A DNA stretch of 64,000 nucleotides, taken from the NCBI RefSeq assembly GCF_051027545.1, contig NZ_CP194902.1, positions 3,348,001-3,412,000 on the forward strand, in the 5' to 3' direction. Shown here in pieces: positions 7,894 through 16,378 of this stretch. How positions within the stretch are numbered: the first letter of the stretch is position 1; every line of letters begins with the position of its first letter. The notes under the pieces are model-generated. The model did no database searches, had not been told where the DNA came from, and saw only the letters and a list, made by a program, of their open reading frames with translations. The stretch comes from Methylocaldum sp002005105. Lineage in GTDB: Bacteria; Pseudomonadota; Gammaproteobacteria; Methylococcales; Methylococcaceae. Made by a program: the position numbers and the translations under genes.

Positions 7894-9390
7894 ATGACTT
7901 ATCGCGTCCATCCGTCCGAACGGATTGCCCATCGCGTCGACCGGAACCATTTTCTCTGCCTCTTGAGCGAGCATATTGAGAGAGGGCGCCTGCTGTTCGA
8001 TACGGAAGATCTCCGCCCCTATGAATGCGACGGGCTTTCCGCCTATCGGGAGCTGCCTTGGATCGTCGCTTTGCCGGAAACGATAGAAGAGGTGCAAGCC
8101 GTAGTTCGGCTGTGCCGGGAGCACGGCGTGCCCGTGGTCGCGCGGGGTGCGGGTACCGGGCTTTCCGGCGGGGCCTTGCCTATCGCCAACGGCGTCTTGC
8201 TGAGCCTCGCCAAATTCAACCGGATCATCGAAATCGACCGCGCGAACCGGACCGCCCGAGTCCAGCCGGGCGTCCGCAATCTCGCCATCTCGGAAGCCGC
8301 CGCGCCTTACGGGCTTTACTACGCGCCCGATCCGTCCTCGCAGATCGCCTGCACCATCGGCGGTAACGTCGCGGAGAACTCGGGCGGCGTCCATTGTCTC
8401 AAGTACGGATTGACCGTCCATAACGTCCTCCAGGTCCGGGTCGTGACCATGGACGGCGAGCTCGTTGTGCTGGGCGGATCGGGGTACGACAGTCCAGGTT
8501 ACGATCTGCTGGCGCTGATCACCGGTTCCGAGGGCTTATTGGGCGTGATCGTCGAGATTACCGTGAAGCTGCTTCCGATTCCCCCTTGCGCACAGGTGCT
8601 TTTGGCATCCTTCGACAGCGTCGAGGAGGCGGGCGGGGCGGTGGCCGCCATCATCGGCGCCGGCTTGCTTCCGGCCGGCCTCGAAATGATGGACAACATC
8701 ACCATTCGGGTGGTGGAAGACTTCGTGCATGCGGGCTATCCGACCGGCGCCGCGGCGATCGTGCTCTGCGAATTCGACGGTATTGCCGAGCAGGTCGAAA
8801 GCGATCTTTTCAAGGCGCGGGAAATTTTCCGGGCGGAAGGCGCGACCGAGGTCCGTCAATCGACCAGCGAGGCCGAGCGCAAGACATTCTGGGCGGGCCG
8901 CAAGGCGGCATTTCCGGCGGCTGGGCGCATTTCTCCCGATTATTACTGCATGGACGGCACGATTCCGCGCAAGCGTTTGCCCGAAGTATTGCGCCGGATT
9001 TCGGAACTCTCGGCGCAATACGGGCTGGTCGTCGGCAATGTGTTTCATGCCGGCGACGGCAATCTGCATCCGCTCATCTTGTACGATGCAAACAATCCCG
9101 GAGACCTGGAGCGCGTCGAAGAGCTGGGCGGGAAAATCCTGGAGGCTTGCGTCGAGGTCGGCGGGACCATTACCGGCGAACACGGCGTCGGGATCGAAAA
9201 GATCAATCAGATGTGCGTTCAGTTCCGGGCCGCTGAACTGGCGCAATTCCACTCGGTCAAAGCGGCTTTCGATCCCGCCGGGCTGCTCAATCCCGGAAAA
9301 GCGATCCCTACGCTGCACCGATGCGCCGAATTCGGCGCGATGCACGTTCATCGCGGACGTGTCGCTCATCCCGAGCTGGAACGTTTCTGA
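7894..9390 (+). CDS. glcD: Glycolate oxidase FAD-linked subunit GlcD
   Basis: 498 residues. The PCMH-type FAD-binding domain (about 55-235) contains VARGAGTGLSGG, and the C-terminal FAD-oxidase domain ends with the typical EHGVGIEKI and FDPAGLLNPGK segments. GlcDEF oxidises glycolate to glyoxylate at the membrane. In an autotrophic or RuBisCO-containing methanotroph this would salvage phosphoglycolate-derived glycolate. The stop shares one base with the glcE start. The C-terminal extension after NPGKAIPTLHR is typical of GlcD. Confidence 0.93.
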   Translation: MTYRVHPSERIAHRVDRNHFLCLLSEHIERGRLLFDTEDLRPYECDGLSAYRELPWIVALPETIEEVQAVVRLCREHGVPVVARGAGTGLSGGALPIANGVLLSLAKFNRIIEIDRANRTARVQPGVRNLAISEAAAPYGLYYAPDPSSQIACTIGGNVAENSGGVHCLKYGLTVHNVLQVRVVTMDGELVVLGGSGYDSPGYDLLALITGSEGLLGVIVEITVKLLPIPPCAQVLLASFDSVEEAGGAVAAIIGAGLLPAGLEMMDNITIRVVEDFVHAGYPTGAAAIVLCEFDGIAEQVESDLFKAREIFRAEGATEVRQSTSEAERKTFWAGRKAAFPAAGRISPDYYCMDGTIPRKRLPEVLRRISELSAQYGLVVGNVFHAGDGNLHPLILYDANNPGDLERVEELGGKILEACVEVGGTITGEHGVGIEKINQMCVQFRAAELAQFHSVKAAFDPAGLLNPGKAIPTLHRCAEFGAMHVHRGRVAHPELERF

Positions 9391-10451
9391 TGGACGCCGA
9401 TCTCAGCGAGAGCCTTCGTCAAGCCGTAGCGGAGGCGACGGATTCCGGAACGCCGCTCACGATCGTCGGCAGCGGGAGCAAGACCTTTTATGGCAGACCG
9501 TCGTCCGGCAGCGTGCTGGGAACGGCCGGACACGCCGGAGTCCTGCGCTACGAGCCGACCGAGTTGGTGCTGACCGTGCGCTGCGGCACGCGGCTGTCCG
9601 ACATCGAATCCGTTCTAGCCGAGTGCGGCCAGATGCTGCCTTTCGAACCGCCTCATCTCGGCGAGAACGCAACCCTGGGAGGCACGCTGGCCTGCGGATT
9701 TTCCGGTCCCCGTCGGCCTTTCGCGGGCTCAGCGCGCGATTGCATGCTGGGTTGCAGGATCCTGAACGGCAAGGGCGAAATGCTTTCGTTCGGCGGCGAA
9801 GTCATGAAAAACGTCGCCGGTTTCGACATTTCAAGGCTCATGGTAGGCGCCATGGGCACGTTGGGCGTGATCCTGGAGGCGTCGCTCAAAGTGTCGCCCA
9901 AACCCGAGCGCGAGTTGACCGTGTGTTTCGAACGGAGCATCGAAGAAGCCTTGAACACCATGAATCTGTGGTGTTCCCAGCCGTGGCCGCTGTCAGGATT
10001 GGCCTATGACGGCAGCCGAATCTATGCGCGGTTGTCGGGTTCGGACCGGGCCGTCGATGCCGTATACCGAAAATTCGGCGGCGACGTTTGCGCCGAGGGG
10101 GACGAGTTCTGGCGGGACTTGCGCGAGCAGCGTCACGAATTCTTCCGCGCCGACGGCAACCTTTGGCGGATATCCCTGGCACCGGCCACCCCGGCTCTGG
10201 ATTTGCCGGGTACGTGGTTCTACGACTGGGGCGGCGCGCTGCGCTGGCTGAAGACCGGCGCTCCGTCGGAGAACGTATTCCGGGCGGCGGAAGCGGCCGG
10301 CGGTCATGCGAGCTTGTTTCGAGGTCGATCCGGCGACGGGCGGGTGTTTCAGCCATTGCCGAACGGTTTGAAAGCTTTGCATGCGAGTCTGAAGCGGGCC
10401 TTCGATCCCATGGGCTTGTTCAACCCCGCACGGCTTTACGAGGACCTCTGA
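9390..10451 (+). CDS. glcE: Glycolate oxidase FAD-binding subunit GlcE
   Basis: 353 residues, normal for GlcE. It has a shorter PCMH FAD-binding domain (TIVGSGSKTFYG near the N-terminus; LGGTLACGFSGPRRP about 90-105; NVAGFDISRLMVGAMGTLG). The start at 9390 is chosen because its ATG overlaps the glcD stop (TGATG); an earlier ATG at 9321 would lie deep inside glcD. The stop shares one base with the glcF start. It forms a complex with GlcD and GlcF. Confidence 0.92.
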   Translation: MDADLSESLRQAVAEATDSGTPLTIVGSGSKTFYGRPSSGSVLGTAGHAGVLRYEPTELVLTVRCGTRLSDIESVLAECGQMLPFEPPHLGENATLGGTLACGFSGPRRPFAGSARDCMLGCRILNGKGEMLSFGGEVMKNVAGFDISRLMVGAMGTLGVILEASLKVSPKPERELTVCFERSIEEALNTMNLWCSQPWPLSGLAYDGSRIYARLSGSDRAVDAVYRKFGGDVCAEGDEFWRDLREQRHEFFRADGNLWRISLAPATPALDLPGTWFYDWGGALRWLKTGAPSENVFRAAEAAGGHASLFRGRSGDGRVFQPLPNGLKALHASLKRAFDPMGLFNPARLYEDL

Positions 10452-11656
10452 TGCAAACCAGGCTGGCCGATTTCGTCAAAGACACGCCCGATGGTCGGGA
10501 AGCTGACGCGATTCTCAGAAATTGCGTGCATTGCGGATTCTGTACGGCCACGTGCCCGACCTACCAGCTTTTGGGGGATGAACTGGACGGTCCGCGCGGC
10601 CGCATTTATCTGCTGAAACAGATGTTGGAAGGACAGCCGGTCACGGCCAAGACGCAATTGCACCTGGACCGCTGCCTGACCTGCCGGGCTTGCGAAACGA
10701 CCTGCCCGTCCGGCGTTCGGTACGGCAGGCTGGCCGATATCGGAAGGGGAATACTCGAGGAGAAAGTCCGGCGTCCCTGGCTGCAACGCGTTCAGCGGCT
10801 GGCTCTGCGCAAGCTGATGCCGTATCCCGAGCGCTTCGGCCTGCTCGTGGGGCTTGCCAGGCTGGCTCGGCCCGTGCTGCCGGCGGCGGTCCGTGCCAAG
10901 ATCCCCCCCAAGACTTGGAGCCCGGCGTGGCCGCCCGCGAGACATGCCCGCAGGGTGCTGATCCTGAAAGGTTGCGTGCAACCAGTGATGGCACCGGCCG
11001 TCGACGCCGCCGCCGCGAATGTCCTGGACAGAATCGGCATCAGCGCGATTCGCGTCCAGGGGAGCGGCTGCTGCGGGGCACTGAGCCATCATCTGGCGGC
11101 ACACGAGGAAGGCGCGGCGTTCATGCGGCGCAACATAGACGCCCTGTGGCCGCATATCGAACGGGGGGCGGAGGCGATCGTCAGCACCGCCAGCGGCTGC
11201 GGGGTGATGCTGAAGGAATATGTCGACGTGCTCAAGCACGACCCACGGTACGCCGCGAAGGCCGAACGCATCTCCGCGCTGGCGAAGGATATCGGCGAGG
11301 TCTTGGCCGGCGAGGACTTGTCCCCGCTCAGGAGATCGAATGAACGCCGAATCGCGTTCCATTCGCCCTGCACGCTCCAGCACGGCCAGAAATTGAGCGG
11401 ATTGGTCGAAAGCCTGCTGTCGGGATTGGGGTTCGAGCTGACTCCCGTCGACCAGCCCCATCTCTGCTGCGGTTCGGCCGGAACGTACTCGTTGCTGCAG
11501 CCGGAGCTTTCCCGGCGGCTTTTGGTCGAGAAAATCCGAGGTCTCGAACAAGGCCGGCCGGAGTGCATCGCGACCGCCAACATAGGCTGCTGGGCTCATT
11601 TGCGGTCCAGGGCCAAGGTGCCGGTCCGTCACTGGATCGAATTGCTTCAGCCGTAA
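10451..11656 (+). CDS. glcF: Glycolate oxidase iron-sulfur subunit GlcF
   Basis: 401 residues. Two ferredoxin-type [4Fe-4S] motifs occur near the N-terminus (CVHCGFCTATCP and CLTCRACETTCP), followed by two CCG domains (GCCGALSHH, LCCGSAGTYS). This is the GlcF/heterodisulfide-reductase-like layout that passes electrons from the FAD subunits to the quinone pool. The start at 10451 overlaps the glcE stop; a longer frame beginning at 10088 is out of context. It is last in the operon. Confidence 0.93.
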   Translation: MQTRLADFVKDTPDGREADAILRNCVHCGFCTATCPTYQLLGDELDGPRGRIYLLKQMLEGQPVTAKTQLHLDRCLTCRACETTCPSGVRYGRLADIGRGILEEKVRRPWLQRVQRLALRKLMPYPERFGLLVGLARLARPVLPAAVRAKIPPKTWSPAWPPARHARRVLILKGCVQPVMAPAVDAAAANVLDRIGISAIRVQGSGCCGALSHHLAAHEEGAAFMRRNIDALWPHIERGAEAIVSTASGCGVMLKEYVDVLKHDPRYAAKAERISALAKDIGEVLAGEDLSPLRRSNERRIAFHSPCTLQHGQKLSGLVESLLSGLGFELTPVDQPHLCCGSAGTYSLLQPELSRRLLVEKIRGLEQGRPECIATANIGCWAHLRSRAKVPVRHWIELLQP

Positions 11657-11686
11657 TTCCGCAACTTTTGTCGCGACGCTGACCTC

Positions 11687-11715
11687 TTGACAAGCTCGAT
11701 TGTCGAATGCTAAAC
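11687..11715 (+). promoter_or_regulatory. Possible sigma70 promoter
   Basis: A perfect TTGACA (11687-11692) followed after 17 bp by CTAAAC, a weak -10 box. It lies about 75 bp upstream of the gene starting at 11790, in the only non-coding gap after glcF. Confidence 0.3.
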
Positions 11716-11789
11716 CGACGCCGATATCAAGAAATGAATTGTTTCCTTCATGTAGCGAGTTGTGTCAATCAGCAATCAGGAGGACGGTC

Positions 11790-12329
11790 ATGAAGCGTAT
11801 GTACTATCTCACCAGTAATCTCGACAGCACCGAGCAGATTTCGAACGATATGCACCAGGCAGGCATTACCGACTGGCATTTTCATGTCGTCAGCAAAGAC
11901 GAGGCAGGCCTTTACCGACGTCATATACACGCTGCAAATCTCATTCAAAAACATGACGTTATCCGATCCGGCGAACGCGGGGCGGTGATAGGCGGCATCG
12001 TTGCATTGTTAGCTACGGCGTATGTCATGGCCGCTGAGCCCTTCGGATCGGACGTCAGCGGCTTGGTCTATGTTGCGATCTTCGGCTTCATCACGCTCTT
12101 CGGAGCCTGGGTAGGCGGTTTGAGCGGCTTGGCTACGGAGAATCACGCCATAGCCCAGTACCACGACGACATTAACGCCGGGAAATATCTGATCATGATC
12201 GACGTGCGCCGCGACCAGGAGGAGAGCGTCCGCTCGCTGATGGCGGAAAAGCATCCGGAAGCACGGCTGATGCGGGTGGGCTCGACTTTCGTCAATCCGT
12301 TCGAGTTTGCCAAAACGACACCTGCCTGA
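11790..12329 (+). CDS. DUF1269-like small membrane protein
   Basis: 179 residues: an N-terminal soluble alpha/beta part (about 1-55), two glycine-rich hydrophobic segments (about 56-110), and a C-terminal soluble part with YLIMIDVRRDQEE, resembling DUF1269/glycine-zipper membrane proteins of unknown function. The start at 11790 is preceded by CAGGAGGA; an earlier in-frame ATG at 11700 lacks this. A clear paralogue with the same plan is encoded at 45746-46246. The stop is followed by the structured miaB leader. Confidence 0.7.
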   Translation: MKRMYYLTSNLDSTEQISNDMHQAGITDWHFHVVSKDEAGLYRRHIHAANLIQKHDVIRSGERGAVIGGIVALLATAYVMAAEPFGSDVSGLVYVAIFGFITLFGAWVGGLSGLATENHAIAQYHDDINAGKYLIMIDVRRDQEESVRSLMAEKHPEARLMRVGSTFVNPFEFAKTTPA

Positions 12330-12377
12330 ATTATTAATCCTTTACGCTTGGCCCTCGGTATTCACGCGATACTAGGT

Positions 12378-12429
12378 CGTTTGGAACAAACGATCGGTGG
12401 CTAATTTTGGTAAAATTTGGCCACCGATC
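12378..12429 (+). promoter_or_regulatory. Two tandem hairpins in the miaB leader
   Basis: CGTTTG-GAA-CAAACG (12378-12392) is a perfect 6-bp stem with a 3-nt loop. It is followed directly by a 38-nt near-perfect palindrome (12392-12429): a 10-bp stem GATCGGTGGC/GCCACCGATC extended by AATTTT/AAAATT around a GGT loop, with one bulge and one wobble. The second hairpin ends 16 nt before the miaB ATG. It could be a cis-acting RNA element, an attenuator-like structure or an operator. Confidence 0.55.
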
Positions 12430-12445
12430 CGTTTTCCTGCCGAGA

Positions 12446-13819
12446 ATGACCCAAAAACTTTTCATAGAAACCATTGGTTGCCAAATGAATGAGTACGATT
12501 CCGCGAAGATGCGCGACGTACTCCATGCTTCCCATGGCTTCGAGCTGACCAACGACCCCGAGGAAGCCGATGTCTTGCTGCTGAATACCTGTTCAGTCCG
12601 GGAAAAGGCACAAGAAAAGGTTTTTTCGGAATTGGGACGCTGGCGCCCGCTCAAGGACAAGAAACCCGGCGTCGTCATAGGCGTCGGCGGTTGTGTCGCC
12701 AGCCAGGAAGGGGAGGCCTTGCAGCGGCGCGCCCCCTATGTCGATATGGTTTTCGGTCCGCAGACCCTGCATAGGCTGCCGGAACTGCTGGACAAAGTAA
12801 GAAAGGATAGAGCGCCCGCCATCGATGTTTCTTTCCCGGAGATCGAAAAGTTCGATGCGCTTCCGGAGCCGCGCGCGGAAGGACCCAAAGCCTTTGTCTC
12901 GATCATGGAAGGGTGCAGCAAATATTGTACGTTTTGTGTCGTACCTTACACGCGGGGCGAAGAGATCAGCCGTCCTTTGGACGACGTGATCGCGGAAATC
13001 GTCGCTTTGACGGAGCAGGGCGTGCGCGAGGTGGTGTTGTTGGGACAGAACGTCAATGCGTACCGAGGTGTGATGGCCGACGGCGAAATCGCCGATTTTG
13101 CTTTGCTGCTGAATTACGTGGCTGCGATCGACGGTATAGAGCGCATTCGATTCACCACGTCTCACCCGGTGGAATTTACCGACAGTCTAATCGAAGCTTA
13201 CGCGGAAATTCCAAAACTGGCAGACCATTTGCATCTCCCCGTACAAAGCGGCAGCAACCGAGTTTTGAGCTTGATGAAACGCGGACATACCCGCGAAGAG
13301 TACATCGAGAAAATGCAGAGGCTGCGGGAGGTCAGACCCAACCTCAGTTTGTCGTCGGATTTTATCGTCGGATTTCCCGGCGAAACCGAACAGGACTTCG
13401 AAGAGACCATGGATATGATAGAAACTCTGGGTTTCGATCATTCTTACAGCTTTATTTACAGTCCCCGTCCCGGTACGCCGGCGGCCGAAATGACAGACGA
13501 TGTGCCCATGACGGTGAAAAAGGAACGCTTGGCCCGGTTGCAGACGAGAATCAACGAAATGTCGGCGGAAATTTCCCTCGGCATGGTCAATACGGTGCAG
13601 CGTATATTGGTCGAGGGCCTTTCGAAAAAGGATTACGCTCAACTGAGCGGACGTACCGAGAACAACCGGGTAGTCAATTTCTCGGGCCCGTCGAAGCTAA
13701 CCGGTCAATTTCTGGATGTCCTGATCGTCGAAGCACTGCCCAACTCGCTGCGGGGCAGATGGGTAAACACCTCGGCTCCCGATTTTTCAACCCACGAGAC
13801 CAGCGGTCTCACCGCATAA
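12446..13819 (+). CDS. miaB: tRNA-2-methylthio-N6-dimethylallyladenosine synthase MiaB
   Basis: 457 residues. MiaB is a radical-SAM methylthiotransferase that adds the methylthio group to i6A37 of tRNAs. Cys12, Cys49 and Cys83 bind the auxiliary [4Fe-4S] cluster in the N-terminal MTTase domain; C157, C161 and C164 (CSKYCTFC) bind the radical-SAM cluster. A TRAM domain closes the protein (about 380-445). The start at 12446 (MTQKLFIETIGCQ) matches the family; an in-frame start at 12407 would add 13 residues encoded by the leader hairpin. The stop precedes phoH by 1 bp, as in other gammaproteobacteria. Confidence 0.95.
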   Translation: MTQKLFIETIGCQMNEYDSAKMRDVLHASHGFELTNDPEEADVLLLNTCSVREKAQEKVFSELGRWRPLKDKKPGVVIGVGGCVASQEGEALQRRAPYVDMVFGPQTLHRLPELLDKVRKDRAPAIDVSFPEIEKFDALPEPRAEGPKAFVSIMEGCSKYCTFCVVPYTRGEEISRPLDDVIAEIVALTEQGVREVVLLGQNVNAYRGVMADGEIADFALLLNYVAAIDGIERIRFTTSHPVEFTDSLIEAYAEIPKLADHLHLPVQSGSNRVLSLMKRGHTREEYIEKMQRLREVRPNLSLSSDFIVGFPGETEQDFEETMDMIETLGFDHSYSFIYSPRPGTPAAEMTDDVPMTVKKERLARLQTRINEMSAEISLGMVNTVQRILVEGLSKKDYAQLSGRTENNRVVNFSGPSKLTGQFLDVLIVEALPNSLRGRWVNTSAPDFSTHETSGLTA

Positions 13820-13820
13820 C

Positions 13821-14810
13821 TTGCTTAATCATCTGAACTCCTTGCATCTCACTTTAGAACCCGCCGACAACGAGCGGCTGGCCAGTTTGTGTGGCCAATT
13901 CGATGAACATCTGCGCCAGATCGAAAGACGGCTGGGCGTGGAGATCGCCAACCGCGGCAATCAGTTCGAAATCATAGGCTCCGGCAAACCGGTGCAGGCC
14001 GCGTACAAAGTGCTTCAAAGCCTGTTCGATGCGACCTCGCACGAGGTGATGACGCCCGAGCGCGTCCATCTGTCCTTGCAGGACTCCAATATCGCCGCCA
14101 TGCTGGAAAGTGCCGGCGACGAGGTCGAACCGCTCGCCATCCGAACCAAGCGTGGCGCGATCAAGCCGAAAGGCGCCAATCAGCAGCGTTATCTCAAGAA
14201 TATCCAGAGCCACGATATCAACTTCGGCGTCGGCCCCGCCGGAACGGGCAAGACCTATCTGGCCGTGGCTTGTGCCGTTGCCGCCTTGGAACGGGACGAA
14301 GTCAGGCGCCTGATTCTCGCGCGTCCGGCGGTCGAAGCCGGCGAGAAGTTGGGCTTCTTGCCGGGCGACATGGCGCAAAAGGTGGATCCTTATTTGCGGC
14401 CCTTGTACGACGCTCTCTACGAAATGCTGGGTTTCGAGCGGGTGGCCAAGCTCATCGAGCGCAACGTGATCGAGGTGGCGCCTCTCGCGTTCATGCGCGG
14501 ACGCACCTTGAACGAGTCGTTCATCATCCTGGACGAGGCGCAGAACACGACCGTCGAGCAGATCAAGATGTTTCTGACCCGGGTGGGGTTCGGTTCCAAG
14601 GCCGTGATCACCGGCGACATTACCCAGATCGACCTGCCACGCAACAAGGAATCGGGGCTAAGACATGTCTTGGAGGTCTTGCGCGATGTCGAAGGCATCA
14701 GCTTTACCTTCTTTACGTCTCAGGACGTCGTGCGCCATCCTCTGGTGCAACGTATCGTCGCCGCTTACGAGGCCTACGAGCGAGCGAATGTGACCGATCG
14801 ATCAGCATGA
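13821..14810 (+). CDS. ybeZ: PhoH-like NTPase YbeZ
   Basis: 329 residues, PhoH family P-loop ATPase, partner of YbeY in rRNA/RNA metabolism. Walker A is GPAGTGKT (138-145) and Walker B FIILDEAQ (234-241). The start is taken as TTG at 13821, one base after the miaB stop; a TTG at about 13842 is an alternative, since family members begin shortly before the conserved LEPADN. The TGA stop (14808-14810) overlaps the left copy of a 5-bp target duplication ATGAT flanking the MITE that separates it from ybeY. Confidence 0.93.
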   Translation: MLNHLNSLHLTLEPADNERLASLCGQFDEHLRQIERRLGVEIANRGNQFEIIGSGKPVQAAYKVLQSLFDATSHEVMTPERVHLSLQDSNIAAMLESAGDEVEPLAIRTKRGAIKPKGANQQRYLKNIQSHDINFGVGPAGTGKTYLAVACAVAALERDEVRRLILARPAVEAGEKLGFLPGDMAQKVDPYLRPLYDALYEMLGFERVAKLIERNVIEVAPLAFMRGRTLNESFIILDEAQNTTVEQIKMFLTRVGFGSKAVITGDITQIDLPRNKESGLRHVLEVLRDVEGISFTFFTSQDVVRHPLVQRIVAAYEAYERANVTDRSA

Positions 14811-14811
14811 T

Positions 14812-15046
14812 CCTAGAAACGGCAGTTGACCGCTTCGATGCATCAGAAAAGTCCAATGAATTATAAGTGTCCAACCGTGTACCGATCTCACCTGTTCGGT
14901 GAAACCACTACGCGCGCGATTGCACGGCGGACGGGCCGCCTGGCGGCGTTGCTCCTTCTTGTGGGGGACGGCCCCACGGCGGCGTCGCGCCTTGCCATCC
15001 GGCCCGTCCGCCGCACACTCGCGCGCGTCCAACTGCCGTTTCTAGG
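14812..15046. mobile_element. MITE-like element with 17-bp terminal inverted repeats
   Basis: 235 bp bounded by perfect 17-bp inverted termini (CCTAGAAACGGCAGTTG at 14812-14828, its complement at 15030-15046). The 5-bp sequence ATGAT flanks both ends (14807-14811 and 15047-15051), as expected of a target-site duplication. Inside, a long imperfect inverted repeat built on GCGGACGGGCC spans about 14909-15026. No credible coding frame, so it is non-autonomous. Before insertion the phoH stop and ybeY start would have overlapped as ATGA. Confidence 0.85.
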
Positions 15047-15502
15047 ATGATAAGCGTCGAAGTCCAGCACGCCACAGTGCGGCAGTGGGTCCCGGAAGAC
15101 GGAAAATTTCTGCACTGGGCGAGCGCGGCGGCGAAACGGGAGGATGCCGAGTTAGTCATACGGATTGTGGACGAGACGGAAAGCGCCGAATTGAACGAGC
15201 ATTACCGGCACAAGGCCGGACCGACGAATATTCTCAGTTTTCCTTTTGAAGTGCCGGAAGGCGTTCCCAATCAGTTGCTGGGCGATCTCGTCATCTGTGC
15301 CGCCGTCGTCGAGCGCGAAGCGCGCGAGCAAGGCAAAACACTCGAAGCCCACTGGGCGCATATGGTGGTGCACGGTGTGCTGCACCTGCAAGGTTATGAT
15401 CACATCTCGGAAAGCGACGCCGCCGTCATGGAGGCGGAAGAGATCGCTATTCTCAATGATCTAGGATTTCCCAATCCCTATGAGGAGATCATCACGTCAT
15501 GA
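15047..15502 (+). CDS. ybeY: Endoribonuclease YbeY
   Basis: 151 residues. YbeY is a zinc-dependent RNase needed for 16S rRNA 3' maturation and ribosome quality control. The metal-binding signature HGVLHLQGYDH (H109, H113, H119) is intact. The start ATG is part of the right-hand ATGAT copy of the MITE target duplication. The bases just upstream (TTTCTAGG) belong to the element, so the original ribosome-binding site inside phoH has been moved 240 bp away. The stop overlaps the corC start (ATGA). Confidence 0.95.
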   Translation: MISVEVQHATVRQWVPEDGKFLHWASAAAKREDAELVIRIVDETESAELNEHYRHKAGPTNILSFPFEVPEGVPNQLLGDLVICAAVVEREAREQGKTLEAHWAHMVVHGVLHLQGYDHISESDAAVMEAEEIAILNDLGFPNPYEEIITS

Positions 15503-16365
15503 ACGAGGAGCAAACGGGCGAGCATCGAAGTTGGCTCGAACGACTAGGCCTTTTCTTCACGGGTGAGCCCGAGGACCGCGAGGATTTATTGGAATTGTTG
15601 CGCGCTGCTCAGAAGCGGAATCTGATCGAGCTGGAAGCGCTTTCGATGATCGAAGGGGTCATGCAAGTCTCGGAACTCAAGGTCCGTGACATCATGATTC
15701 CCAGAGCCCAAATGGTCGTGGTTTCGCAGGATGCGGAACTGGAGACGATATTTCCGTTGGTGGCCGAGTCCGCCCATTCCCGCTATCCCGTCATTGGAGA
15801 GGATCGTACCGAAGTGGTCGGCATTCTCCTGGTGAAGGACCTTTTGATTCACAGCCTCAAGGACAAGACGAAGCGGGTAAAGGAAATCATGCGTCCCGCC
15901 CAATTCGTCCCGGAAAGCAAACGACTCAACGTGCTGCTCAAAGAATTCCGTACGACCCGCAGTCACATGGCTATCGTGGTCGACGAGTACGGCGCTGCGG
16001 CCGGTTTGGTGACGATCGAGGACGTCTTGGAACAGATCGTCGGAGAGATCGAGGACGAGCACGATTTCGGCGAAGAGGAATACATTTTCAGGAAGAACGA
16101 TCGCGAATATACGTTGAAGGCTCTGACGCCGATCGACGAGTTCAACGATTACTTTTACGTCGACTTCAACGACGATGAATTCGATACCATCGGGGGGCTG
16201 ATCGTTCACCAACTCGGCCATGTCCCCAAGAGGGGCGAGAAAGTGGAGATCGATCGCTTCCGCTTCATCGTGCTGCGGGCCGACAGTCGCCGCGTGCACT
16301 TACTGAAGCTGATCCTTCTGCCCCAGCCCGAAAGTCAATCCGAGACTAGCGCTCGCGTGGATTGA
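15499..16365 (+). CDS. ybeX: CorC/YbeX CBS-domain protein
   Basis: 288 residues without membrane segments, as in the short YbeX/CorC proteins. Two CBS domains (about 70-190, starting MIPRAQMVVV) are followed by a CorC_HlyC transporter-associated domain (about 205-280). It is linked to magnesium/cobalt homeostasis and ribosome function. The ATG overlaps the ybeY stop by 4 bp, and lnt follows after 13 bp. Confidence 0.92.
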   Translation: MNEEQTGEHRSWLERLGLFFTGEPEDREDLLELLRAAQKRNLIELEALSMIEGVMQVSELKVRDIMIPRAQMVVVSQDAELETIFPLVAESAHSRYPVIGEDRTEVVGILLVKDLLIHSLKDKTKRVKEIMRPAQFVPESKRLNVLLKEFRTTRSHMAIVVDEYGAAAGLVTIEDVLEQIVGEIEDEHDFGEEEYIFRKNDREYTLKALTPIDEFNDYFYVDFNDDEFDTIGGLIVHQLGHVPKRGEKVEIDRFRFIVLRADSRRVHLLKLILLPQPESQSETSARVD

Positions 16366-16378
16366 TAAGATTCTGACC

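Noticed and set aside
7150..8421. 423-codon open frame on the minus strand
   Set aside because: Antisense to the rhomboid and glcD genes; no recognisable domain.
14826..15159. Short open frames within the MITE-like element
   Set aside because: They follow the GC-rich palindromes, have no ribosome-binding sites and no similarity to transposases.
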